NCBI GenBank assembly: GCA_009885275.1
Contig: VFKY01000071.1
Coordinates: forward strand, 1 to 10,308
Direction of reading: 5' to 3'
DNA from: Verrucomicrobiota bacterium
Lineage (GTDB): Bacteria; Verrucomicrobiota; Verrucomicrobiia; Verrucomicrobiales; Verrucomicrobiaceae
Length of the DNA stretch: 10,308 nt
In this document: in pieces, positions 1 through 7,726 of the stretch
Position numbering within the stretch: position 1 is the first letter of the stretch
Layout: every line of letters begins with the position of its first letter
The notes under the pieces: generated by a model
The model's input: the letters and a program-made list of their open reading frames with translations, nothing else
What the model was told of the DNA's origin: nothing
The model's database searches: none
Position numbers and translations under genes: made by a program

Positions 1-69
1 ACGTAAATTGCTTCTTTTACTTCTCTTTAGTTGCAAATGGTGCTGCTTTGACAAAAACTCTACTTCGAC

Positions 70-744
70 ATGGCACCCCGTAATATTATCCATCTCAGTC
101 TCGCGGCACTTTATGCCCTCACGGTGCTTTACGTAATGGGTCGATGGAATTCACCTGCATGGCAGGAAAACCCCATCTTTCTCTTTATCGTCATCATTCT
201 CCTAGCGGTTGCGACGGGGGTTTTTCTCGTGACCATCATCCTTCCGAGAGTGGGTGACGCCATCGGGACGATGATGTATTCCTCCGGGGAAGAACTCAAG
301 GAGAACAAAAGCATGAAAGCCGCAGCCATGCTGGCTCAAGGGGACTATGAAGGAGCCATTGCCGAGTATCAGAAAGCTGTGGATGAAAATCCTGATCAAA
401 CTTTCCCGATCTCTGCCATTGCTAAAATTCATCATGAAAATCTAGAAAGCTCTGCGACTGCCATTAGTTATCTTCATAAGCATTTGGAAAAGCAGGAATG
501 GCCGCCAGATGATGCTGCGTTTCTCATGTTCCGCATGATCGATATATTGACAGACCAAGAGCAATATGACGATGCCAAGGATCTACTTGAACAGATCGTC
601 GTTAATTTTCCTGGCACCCGACACAGTGCGAATGCGAGTCATAAAATCACTGAGATCGAGCAAACTCAATTCAAAGCGATGATGGCGCACCGCGCCCAAA
701 GTGAGCCAAGTGAGCCTACAGACAAGGATACTCCTGAAGCCTGA
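70..744 (+). CDS. Two-helix membrane protein with TPR-like repeats
   Basis: The 224-residue product has two hydrophobic helices at about residues 7-24 and 36-60, followed by a soluble alpha-helical region. Residues 83-115 (AAAMLAQGDYEGAIAEYQKA, then a DENP turn) match the tetratricopeptide pattern, and residues 146-185 (a QEQYDDAKDLLEQIVVNFPG-like helix pair) look like another repeat. The tail from about residue 205 is polar, rich in Ser, Glu, Pro and Asp, and likely disordered. TPR domains are protein-binding scaffolds, so this is probably a membrane-anchored adaptor; its partner is unknown. The start is the first ATG in the frame and has no Shine-Dalgarno sequence. The comEC gene begins 9 bases after its TGA stop, in the same frame, so the two are almost certainly co-transcribed. 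No specific family was recognised. Confidence 0.8.
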   Translation: MAPRNIIHLSLAALYALTVLYVMGRWNSPAWQENPIFLFIVIILLAVATGVFLVTIILPRVGDAIGTMMYSSGEELKENKSMKAAAMLAQGDYEGAIAEYQKAVDENPDQTFPISAIAKIHHENLESSATAISYLHKHLEKQEWPPDDAAFLMFRMIDILTDQEQYDDAKDLLEQIVVNFPGTRHSANASHKITEIEQTQFKAMMAHRAQSEPSEPTDKDTPEA

Positions 745-753
745 TCTGCGTTC

Positions 754-3060
754 ATGAAATGGCGTGATCACTTTCAGTCGCGCCCGTTGGCGCTGCTCTC
801 ACTGGCTGCCGTCGGCGGCATCATTGCAGCAGAGCATCTTGCCACGGGGAGCGTCTTACCTTATGCGCTTGCCCTTGGTGCCGGGGTCATGGCATGGCGT
901 TATCCGCGCATGCACTGGCTCTTACTTCTGACGTTACTCGTCTTTATGAGTCTTCATCAGAACGCGATACAGATGACCCAGCAGCATCCTCTGCATAACT
1001 ATCTGCAATTGCGCACCACCCGTCTTGATGTCGTAGCCAAAGGCAGAGTGGAGCAGAAGTTACGTCGGAATTTATCGGAAAATGAACCGGGTGAGGCGTT
1101 GTTTCATGCCACTGAGATCACAGCGTCCAGTGTTGGAAAAATATGGAATGGCTCCACGATGGTGCGGGTGATATTAGAGAAGGGCACGACCCTGCCTTCC
1201 GGTGAATATGTGATGGAAGGGTGGCTGCGCTTACCATCGGCGGTTGACAATCCGGGACAGTTTGAAGAGCGCGAATATGACCAGCGCCTGGGTTTGGTGG
1301 CTGAGATGCGCATTAAAAAAATAGTGGCCTCACAGGAAAATCATGCGGGCATATTGCCGCTCCTACTTCAAGTATCCGAGCGTTGTCGGCAATGGGTCAC
1401 GGAAACGCTCAGTGTAGATTTGGAGAACGCCCCTGATGAACGTGCCGTCATTCTGGCGATGGCACTGGGAACCAATGAGGCGGGCGCCCGAGAGATGAAG
1501 TTGCCATTTCTCAACAGTGGCACCCTGCATATTTTTTCAGTAAGCGGACTGCATGTCGGGATTGTAGGACTGATCTTTTGGATGCTCCTAAAACCCCTTG
1601 GCGCACCAAGAAACTTCATGCTGACGCTACTTATTCCCACCTTATTTGGTTATGCTTTCATCACCGGCTGGCAACCGTCGGCAGTACGGGCGGCGATCAT
1701 GACCAGTGTTTTTCTATGTGGCGCAATATGGCATCGCCGCGCAGACATGCTCAACAGTCTTGGCGCCAGCGCGCTGCTCATTCTTGCTTGGAATACTCAG
1801 CAAATTTTCGCTCCAGGATTTCAGCTTTCATTCGGAGTGCTGTCAGCCATCGGTCTGTTAAACAAAAAATTTAGCGTGCCCTTTCGATCATTGTCCGAAC
1901 CCGATCCCTACTTACCCAAATCCCTACTAAGCGGTTGGCAGACTTTTTGGTGGAACCGGCGTCGTGAAGTCGCAGGACTTCTCAGCGTCTCGGCCGCCGC
2001 ATGGGTCGGCAGCCTGCCTCTCCTGCTCTGGCATTTTCAGCAAGCAACCCCGGTGGCGTTGGTCGCCAATCTTGTCTTGGTGCCCCTGTCGTTCTGTGTT
2101 CTTTTCACGGCGATCATGACATTGATCAGCGGGGGCATGCATCTCTCGATATTTCAGATCCTTTTCAGCAACTCCAATCTCGTTCTGACAAAACTAACCG
2201 TTTTTTCTGCTCAGTGCTTTGCGGCAATCCCCGGCGGTAATTTTCATGTGCCTACGGACTTCTATACTCCCAGTCCTGCTGCTGAAATAACCGTGTTGCG
2301 CATGTCTGCTGGCGGAGCAGCGCAACATCTCAGAGTGGGCAAGAAACATTGGATGCTGGATGTAGGGGCGACCGATCAATACGCTTATTTGCTCAAATCC
2401 TTCCTGAGGCATCAAGGGGTTGATCATCTCTCGGGCATGATTCTAAGCCATGGCGACTATGAACACGTGGGGGCTGCCATGAAAGTTCAGCATGACTACT
2501 CAGTTCCCGTCATTTTCCGATCAGCACTTGAGTCTTGGCCGAAGAATGTCTTCCCAGCTCAAGCGCTTTCAAAGAGCAATACGCTCACACTCGGTGACAC
2601 GACAAATGCATCGCTTCAGGCGCTCGTCTTATATCCCCCATCGGATTCAAGCATCCGGCGCGCCGATGACCGGGCGCTTGTGTTACGACTTGATCTCGGC
2701 GACTTCAAAGTACTCTGGTGCAATGATGCCGGATTCTTATCGGAAAAGACAATCATGGAAACATGGCCAACAGAGGCGCTCCACTGTGATGTCATTATTC
2801 GCAACCAACACGCCAGTGACTTCTCACTACTGCCTGAGTTTCTTGATGCGGTGAAACCACGTTTAATCATCAGTTCGAATCAAAACTTTCCGGCCGATGA
2901 GCAACTTCCTGAACGAATCAAAAATGACTGTGCCAAGCGCGGCATCATCCTGATGAACCAATCGCAAACTGGCGCGGTCACATTAAAATTCTGGCCAAAA
3001 AAACTGGAAGCACTGGGTTTCCATGGCCACCGATTTACGCTGACACCAGCGAATCCGTGA
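754..3060 (+). CDS. comEC: ComEC/Rec2 family DNA-uptake channel
   Basis: ComEC is the inner-membrane channel that brings one DNA strand into the cytoplasm during natural transformation. The 768-residue length matches full-length family members. The three expected parts are present in order. First come N-terminal helices (about 12-66) and a DUF4131/OB-fold region with the hallmark DNPGQFEEREYDQ at 165-177. Next is the multi-helix Competence domain with HIFSVSGLHVGIVG around 259-272 and WQPSAVRAAIM downstream. Last is a metallo-beta-lactamase-like domain from about 510, with LDVG at 535-538 and SHGDYEH ending at His571. This last domain is divergent: the usual HxDxDH is HGDYEH (Glu570 for Asp), the usual GD block is Asn657-Asp658, and HHGS is QHAS (685-688). 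An in-frame TGA at 742-744 fixes the start after that point. The channel call is firm; nuclease activity of the C-terminal domain is uncertain. Presence of comEC alone does not prove competence. Confidence 0.95.
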   Translation: MKWRDHFQSRPLALLSLAAVGGIIAAEHLATGSVLPYALALGAGVMAWRYPRMHWLLLLTLLVFMSLHQNAIQMTQQHPLHNYLQLRTTRLDVVAKGRVEQKLRRNLSENEPGEALFHATEITASSVGKIWNGSTMVRVILEKGTTLPSGEYVMEGWLRLPSAVDNPGQFEEREYDQRLGLVAEMRIKKIVASQENHAGILPLLLQVSERCRQWVTETLSVDLENAPDERAVILAMALGTNEAGAREMKLPFLNSGTLHIFSVSGLHVGIVGLIFWMLLKPLGAPRNFMLTLLIPTLFGYAFITGWQPSAVRAAIMTSVFLCGAIWHRRADMLNSLGASALLILAWNTQQIFAPGFQLSFGVLSAIGLLNKKFSVPFRSLSEPDPYLPKSLLSGWQTFWWNRRREVAGLLSVSAAAWVGSLPLLLWHFQQATPVALVANLVLVPLSFCVLFTAIMTLISGGMHLSIFQILFSNSNLVLTKLTVFSAQCFAAIPGGNFHVPTDFYTPSPAAEITVLRMSAGGAAQHLRVGKKHWMLDVGATDQYAYLLKSFLRHQGVDHLSGMILSHGDYEHVGAAMKVQHDYSVPVIFRSALESWPKNVFPAQALSKSNTLTLGDTTNASLQALVLYPPSDSSIRRADDRALVLRLDLGDFKVLWCNDAGFLSEKTIMETWPTEALHCDVIIRNQHASDFSLLPEFLDAVKPRLIISSNQNFPADEQLPERIKNDCAKRGIILMNQSQTGAVTLKFWPKKLEALGFHGHRFTLTPANP

Positions 3061-3123
3061 GTTCCTGGAATCGAGAGACGATCACTTGTCTTTCCTTACA
3101 GTATTGCTTAGTCTCAGGACTTC

Positions 3124-5145
3124 ATGCTTTGGACGCGATGGGTCATTTTTGGCATCCCTTTGTCGTTGATTTTACTGACCGTATGGTCGGCCAATCAAAC
3201 GAGGGATCGCCGTGTTCATGGCGCCGATATTATAATCGCCTCCGGTGAAGCCGCTAAGCCGACACTGAACCCGTTTTTTCCTGCCTGTGAAGCCGATCGC
3301 CAGATGATGTCACTGGTGCATGCGGCACTTCTTCGAATCGCTCCTGATGGCTCATTGCGAGGAGAGCTCGCTGAAAAATGGCAATGGACACGCACTGTAG
3401 AATATTGGTTTGCCAATACTACCTATACTCAACAGGCTGTCGCCAAACTTAAAAGCCTCAGCCCTGAACAATGGAAACAGTGGCAATTAACCGCGGTAGA
3501 AGCGCGCGGCACGGAATTGCGCCTGAGCTTTTCAAATCCTGGCAGCAATGTCAGCATGAGTTTACAGCAAATAATTTCTGAATTTGGCCCGCTTCCCGTG
3601 GAAACCCTACGAGTTGAGATGAGTGAGCCTGCGCTGCGACATCATGAGGATTTCATGAAAAACGCCGCGTCTCGCGAGCAGATCAAACAAGTCTGGTATG
3701 ATGGCGATGACGCTTATGAATTAAAAACAAGTGGGGAAACACTGCTACTCAAAGAAGATCTGGATCGCTACTATCGAGATCATCCTGTCTTAAAGTCGCC
3801 GATTCGGAGTAAACCAAGGGAGAACTTTTTGCCCCGCACATCGCTGGAATTCACCCTGCGACAGAATGCGGTTTTCCATGATGGCAGTCCCGTCACTGCG
3901 AAGGATGTCGAAAGTTCCGTGCATCTCGTTTTATCGCAAGTCTGGCCGATGCGAGGACGTGAACTGCTTGAGATGACACGCGCTTGGGACACGAGTAATC
4001 CCAAGCTCGTAAAAATCGAAATGTCACAAGCTTATGGGCCGGCTCTGACGGCATTCTTGGGACTTCCTATCCTGCCGCATGCATGGATAAAAAAGCACCA
4101 AGCTGAACTGACGGCCAATCCATTTGTGTTCCGCCATAAACCACCCACTGGAGCAGGGCTCTATCAAATCGAAAAACGTAATGAGCATGAGTTTCTTTTA
4201 CGGCGCAACAATGTCGATCTTTTAAACAATAAGACACCCCTGATTCACTGGCTGGTTGGAGACACTCCAGCGGTCTTCCGCATTGGCTTTGCCAATAAAA
4301 GTGTGGACATGTTTTGGCCTGATGCCTTGAGCATTTCGCAGCTCACCCATGATCCGTCTGTGGAGATGTTGCCCGCACCTCTGCACAATCGTTTGCTGGT
4401 GCTTTGGAACTGTCGCAAGCCGCCACTGGATGATCAAGAGGTGCGTCGCGCTCTAGGAATGACCGTGGATCGCCCGATAATGGTACAGAAGTTTATCCAC
4501 GGACAAGGCGGCATCCATGAAGGGATTTTTCAACCAGGTCTATGGATTCCTCAAAAGCCTGCCCAGTTGAAGGCTGATCCGCTCAAGGCGCTGGAAGCAC
4601 TTGGAAAAATTGGATGGTTAAAAAGCAAGGACCGGCGCTTGATGAAAGAAGGTAAACGCTTCCGCATCGAGCTCCTCACTGTCTCAGATAACGCCGAGCG
4701 TCTCAGCGTCGCGGAACGACTCAAGGAAGAGTGGAATCAATTGGGTATCGAGCTCAGTATCGTAACCTTGACCCGCGCTGAGCTATTCGAACAGCGACTG
4801 CGTCAGCATGATTTTGATGCGGTATTGCTCGGCATGGATTTTGAAATGAACTGGGATCAGAGGATCTTCTGGCACTCCAGTGAAGCGACTAAAGGACTGA
4901 ACTACACTGGCATCGCGGATGAAGAGCTCGATCGTATGCTTGATGCCTTACAGAGAGAATTCGATGCTGGTCAGATACCTCAACTCGCCAGTGAAATGGA
5001 ACGACGACTGCTGTCGCTTCATCCTTTTCTGTCGCTTTTTTCGGGCGGCACTCCGCTCGCCGTGCATAGAAATTTACTTGATGCCAATGATAGTCAGAAG
5101 GAATCCTTCAGCCTTCTCAAGACCGTGGAAGCCATGAAGCGCTAA
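3124..5145 (+). CDS. Family 5 solute-binding protein of a peptide/nickel-type ABC importer
   Basis: This 673-residue protein should capture an oligopeptide-like ligand outside the inner membrane and deliver it to the permease encoded just downstream. An N-terminal hydrophobic segment (about 6-22) is a signal peptide or uncleaved anchor; no lipobox Cys is present. Typical SBP_bac_5 blocks follow: KPTLNPF near 45-51, the GSLRGELAEKWQW block at 76-88, LRQNAVFHDGSPVTAKDVES at 245-264, and VLWNCRKPPLDDQEVRRALG around 426-445. In standard family members the AE-W block runs almost directly into the FHDG block; here about 150 extra residues (90-240) separate them, which explains the length above the usual 500-600. 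An in-frame TAG at 3109-3111 leaves ATG 3124 as the natural start; AGGA at 3116-3119 sits close to it. Ligand cannot be told from sequence; peptide, nickel or sugar are all possible in this family. Confidence 0.88.
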   Translation: MLWTRWVIFGIPLSLILLTVWSANQTRDRRVHGADIIIASGEAAKPTLNPFFPACEADRQMMSLVHAALLRIAPDGSLRGELAEKWQWTRTVEYWFANTTYTQQAVAKLKSLSPEQWKQWQLTAVEARGTELRLSFSNPGSNVSMSLQQIISEFGPLPVETLRVEMSEPALRHHEDFMKNAASREQIKQVWYDGDDAYELKTSGETLLLKEDLDRYYRDHPVLKSPIRSKPRENFLPRTSLEFTLRQNAVFHDGSPVTAKDVESSVHLVLSQVWPMRGRELLEMTRAWDTSNPKLVKIEMSQAYGPALTAFLGLPILPHAWIKKHQAELTANPFVFRHKPPTGAGLYQIEKRNEHEFLLRRNNVDLLNNKTPLIHWLVGDTPAVFRIGFANKSVDMFWPDALSISQLTHDPSVEMLPAPLHNRLLVLWNCRKPPLDDQEVRRALGMTVDRPIMVQKFIHGQGGIHEGIFQPGLWIPQKPAQLKADPLKALEALGKIGWLKSKDRRLMKEGKRFRIELLTVSDNAERLSVAERLKEEWNQLGIELSIVTLTRAELFEQRLRQHDFDAVLLGMDFEMNWDQRIFWHSSEATKGLNYTGIADEELDRMLDALQREFDAGQIPQLASEMERRLLSLHPFLSLFSGGTPLAVHRNLLDANDSQKESFSLLKTVEAMKR

Positions 5146-5156
5146 TTTAAATATCC

Positions 5157-6755
5157 ATGGATCGCCTTCGCCCAATAACACGGACCGCCCCCCTTTACGC
5201 TTTCTTGCTCGGCATGGGGATGGCTGCGTTATGGTTGTATTCGGCGGATAGAATGTGGGGCGATTCTGTTAACGACATAAAACTCATCATGGCTGATGGC
5301 GCATCGCTAAAATCCTTCGCGCTTGAAGGAATAAAGAGCTTCAGTCTTATGACGCTGGCGCTGCTCATCGGAATAAGCTTTGCCCTAGCCCTAGCAATCA
5401 CGGCCCAAAAATTCGGTGGGACCACCGCCACACTCTTAGCGTGGATCGGGCGACTCATCGCGGACATCACGCCGATCGCCTGGGTTTTTGGAGTCACACT
5501 TCTTTTGGCACGCGTGTTGGAGTTGCCCATTCTTGGCTTGTCCCCCGATGCCATTGCGAGCCAAACACTGAATTGGCACGAACTTCTGGGGCATAAGATC
5601 TGGCAATGGACGGTGCCTGCCATCACTTTGGCAACCCCCGTTTTTGGCATGGCGTTCTATGCATTCAGTCACCAACTATCAGAATGGAACCGTGAGCCCG
5701 CTATAGAGTTGAGGGCACGCGGCCTTCCTCGTCAGGTTATGTTTTATCGGTATGGCATGCTATTCTCATGGCAGCTTCTGCGGCATCTTACGTGGCCAGC
5801 ATGGTGCCTGCTATTAGCCTCTACGATTCCGGTGGAAATGATGCTCGGCTTTGATGGCTGGGGAAGAAATCTGGCCAACGCTCTCCTGCAAAATAATGTT
5901 CCAAAAGTAGCGGCATCGTTCTGTCTTGGTGGTGTACTCCTCGCACTAGGCGGCTTCTTAAGCCAATTTTTGGAACAACGTTCATCGGCATCAAAACACG
6001 GTACGCTTAGGATTGTTTCACACGCCCAAAACAAAATTGCCGGCGTCACAGGCATCACGCTCATGATTGCGATACTGTTTTTTCCCAAGTGGCTTCCAGT
6101 CAATCTCTGGCCTCCTCTTCAGCCATCTTATGAACTGTGGTGGTTTGAAGTTTCACGCGCATTTTTTAGTTCACTCACCGCTGCTGTGTTTGTATTTTTC
6201 TACAGCTTTATCTTCGGATTTTCATACAATGAACCGGGCGCAACCAAGGGGATAATCCCCACTTTACTGAGATTCGCTCCGTTTCTCGCAGGCATAGCCG
6301 GACTATTGTATTTTACGCAAGCACGAAATCCTACGGGGCTATTGATCAGCGCGGTAATCTTATATGGCCTTTTCTCGGCTCATAGCATACTCAAGGAAAT
6401 GTATGTCAGTGATCGTGTGCTCTCCGCCCGTTCACTCGGCCGCGCCACCTTTGGCGTGTGGCGCAACCATATCCTCCCCAATCTCCTGCCGTCGCTGTTG
6501 CATTGGATATGCTGGAACACGGCAAACGTGCTTTTGATTATGACTCTCATTCGATTCTGCGTGCCTGCGAACGCCACTACAGATAGTTGGGGACAACAAC
6601 TGCAACTCTCAGCGAATGGCATTCTGGAGTCGCCCCTGCCTGCTTTTACGCCAGCCATATTGCTCGCGCTTTGGTGCTTGAGTTTCCGTCTGATCAGTCG
6701 AGCCTTTCCAGTTCAATCCCCGTCACTTCCCACTTCACCTTTTGTCACGAGATGA
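5157..6755 (+). CDS. Fused two-domain ABC importer permease (DppB/DppC-like halves in one chain)
   Basis: The 532-residue membrane protein is about twice the length of one DppC-type permease. It holds two copies of the EAA loop that contacts the ATPase: the first at about 180-205 (PAIELRARGLPRQVMFYRYG, 181-200), the second at 419-445 (LSARSLGRATFGVWRNHILP, 422-441), the second being close to consensus. Hydrophobic helices lie at about 13-29, 61-83, 91-122, 150-172, 208-230 and 253-270 in the first half, and at 295-312, 333-356, 370-387, 394-412, 446-466 and 496-515 in the second. A polar linker at 271-294 joins the halves. The ATG is 11 bases after the binding-protein stop, and the stop codon overlaps the ATPase start as ATGA. 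The fusion reading rests on two EAA loops and length, without alignment. Substrate is unknown. Confidence 0.85.
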   Translation: MDRLRPITRTAPLYAFLLGMGMAALWLYSADRMWGDSVNDIKLIMADGASLKSFALEGIKSFSLMTLALLIGISFALALAITAQKFGGTTATLLAWIGRLIADITPIAWVFGVTLLLARVLELPILGLSPDAIASQTLNWHELLGHKIWQWTVPAITLATPVFGMAFYAFSHQLSEWNREPAIELRARGLPRQVMFYRYGMLFSWQLLRHLTWPAWCLLLASTIPVEMMLGFDGWGRNLANALLQNNVPKVAASFCLGGVLLALGGFLSQFLEQRSSASKHGTLRIVSHAQNKIAGVTGITLMIAILFFPKWLPVNLWPPLQPSYELWWFEVSRAFFSSLTAAVFVFFYSFIFGFSYNEPGATKGIIPTLLRFAPFLAGIAGLLYFTQARNPTGLLISAVILYGLFSAHSILKEMYVSDRVLSARSLGRATFGVWRNHILPNLLPSLLHWICWNTANVLLIMTLIRFCVPANATTDSWGQQLQLSANGILESPLPAFTPAILLALWCLSFRLISRAFPVQSPSLPTSPFVTR

Positions 6756-7618
6756 ATTCTTCCGAACCCTCCACTTCTCCGCTTTTGAAGATTCGCGATT
6801 TGAAAATCCGTTTTCTCAAGCACCGCGCCGATCCCTTTCTCGCCGTCAAAGGCATCGATCTCGATCTCGCTCCCGGTGAGAGCATGGCCATTGTCGGCGA
6901 GAGCGGCAGCGGCAAGAGCATCACGGCCCTTTCGCTAGCCCGGCTGCTGCCAGAACCGCCCGCTCGCGTGACGGCCTCCGAGTTTCAGGTCAACGGACGC
7001 GATGTACTGACGATGTCCGAAAAGGAACTGCGGAAGATCCGCGGCAAGGAGATCGCCTACGTCTTTCAGGAGCCGAGCACTTCACTCAATCCCGTGCTCA
7101 CCATTCGCACCCAGCTTGCGGAATCCTTGCAACTCCATCGCCCCGAAGTGAAAGACATTGATGCCGAAATCGTGCGCTGGCTCGACAAGGTCGGCATCGT
7201 AGATCCGCAGAAAAGGCTACGTGCCTATCCGCATGAGCTCAGCGGCGGAATGCAACAGCGCGTCATGATCGCCATGGCGCTCTGCTGCGAGCCGAAGCTT
7301 CTCATCGCCGATGAACCGACCACCGCGCTTGACGTCACGATTCAAAAGCAGATCATCGATCTTCTCATTGAACTCAAAGCCAGCCTCGGCATGAGCATCA
7401 TTTTGATCACGCACAACTTCGGCATCATCCGCGGCATTGCCGACAAGGTGGCCGTGATGTTCCGCGGTGAGATCGTCGAGACCGGCACCACCGAGGAAGT
7501 GCTCGGCAACCCCCAGCATCCCTATACGCAGGCCCTCCTCGACTGCGTCCCCCGCCTTGGCGCAAAACACAAACGTCTTCGCAGCATTGATTATGCAGCG
7601 ATTGAGCGGGCGCTGTAA
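6752..7618 (+). CDS. ABC importer ATPase, DppD/OppD-like, short C-terminus
   Basis: This 288-residue nucleotide-binding subunit would power the importer encoded by the two preceding genes. All ATPase motifs are intact: Walker A GESGSGKS (49-56), Q-loop Gln106 in YVFQEPSTSLNP, signature LSGGMQQR (163-170), Walker B LLIADEPTTALD (183-194) with catalytic Glu188, and H-loop His221 in LITHNFG. The HPYTQALLDCVPRLG block (256-270) marks the oligopeptide/dipeptide subfamily. The chain then ends about 18 residues later, without the usual extension containing the Cys cluster. The frame stays open upstream to about 6587, but the ATG at 6752 overlaps the permease TGA (ATGA) and begins just before the conserved region, so it is preferred. 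No second ATPase follows; the next gene lies on the other strand. The protein may act as a homodimer or pair with a subunit from another locus. Its codons look more G/C-ending than those of the permease. Confidence 0.93.
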   Translation: MNSSEPSTSPLLKIRDLKIRFLKHRADPFLAVKGIDLDLAPGESMAIVGESGSGKSITALSLARLLPEPPARVTASEFQVNGRDVLTMSEKELRKIRGKEIAYVFQEPSTSLNPVLTIRTQLAESLQLHRPEVKDIDAEIVRWLDKVGIVDPQKRLRAYPHELSGGMQQRVMIAMALCCEPKLLIADEPTTALDVTIQKQIIDLLIELKASLGMSIILITHNFGIIRGIADKVAVMFRGEIVETGTTEEVLGNPQHPYTQALLDCVPRLGAKHKRLRSIDYAAIERAL

Positions 7619-7621
7619 ATA

Positions 7622-7658
7622 TTTGTGCGGTTGCAACTCCCTAACACCACCGCGCAAA
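7622..7658 (+). terminator. Hairpin after the ATPase gene, possible terminator
   Basis: TTTGTGCGG (7622-7630) pairs with CCGCGCAAA (7650-7658) as nine base pairs including one G-U, with a 19-base loop, starting 3 bases after the ATPase stop and lying between convergent genes. No T-run follows on the plus strand, so it is not a textbook intrinsic terminator. It could be a weak or factor-assisted terminator, a 3'-end stabilising hairpin, or chance. Confidence 0.3.
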
Positions 7659-7726
7659 ATGAGAAGGCGACCAAGATGCGGGCAAATAGTTTTCACCATA
7701 CACATGCTGACGCACCCCTTGTTCCA

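Noticed and set aside
48..86. Promoter made of TTGACA (48-53) and TAATAT (81-86) before the TPR gene
   Set aside because: The spacing is 27 bases, far from 16-18, and the second box lies inside the coding sequence.
3057..3248. Small gene overlapping the end of comEC and the start of the binding-protein gene
   Set aside because: It overlaps two well-supported genes in another frame and its product shows no recognisable features.
5195..5650. 151-codon open frame on the minus strand opposite the permease
   Set aside because: It is antisense to a recognisable permease and shows no motif, signal or start context of its own.
6587..6751. N-terminal extension of the ATPase from an upstream ATG
   Set aside because: The added 55 residues would overlap the permease coding sequence, resemble no ABC ATPase, and the ATGA overlap at 6752-6755 is the natural start.
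7217..7705. 162-codon open frame on the minus strand opposite the ATPase gene
   Set aside because: It lies antisense to a well-conserved ATPase and its translation has no domain-like pattern; it is a by-product of the ATPase codon bias.
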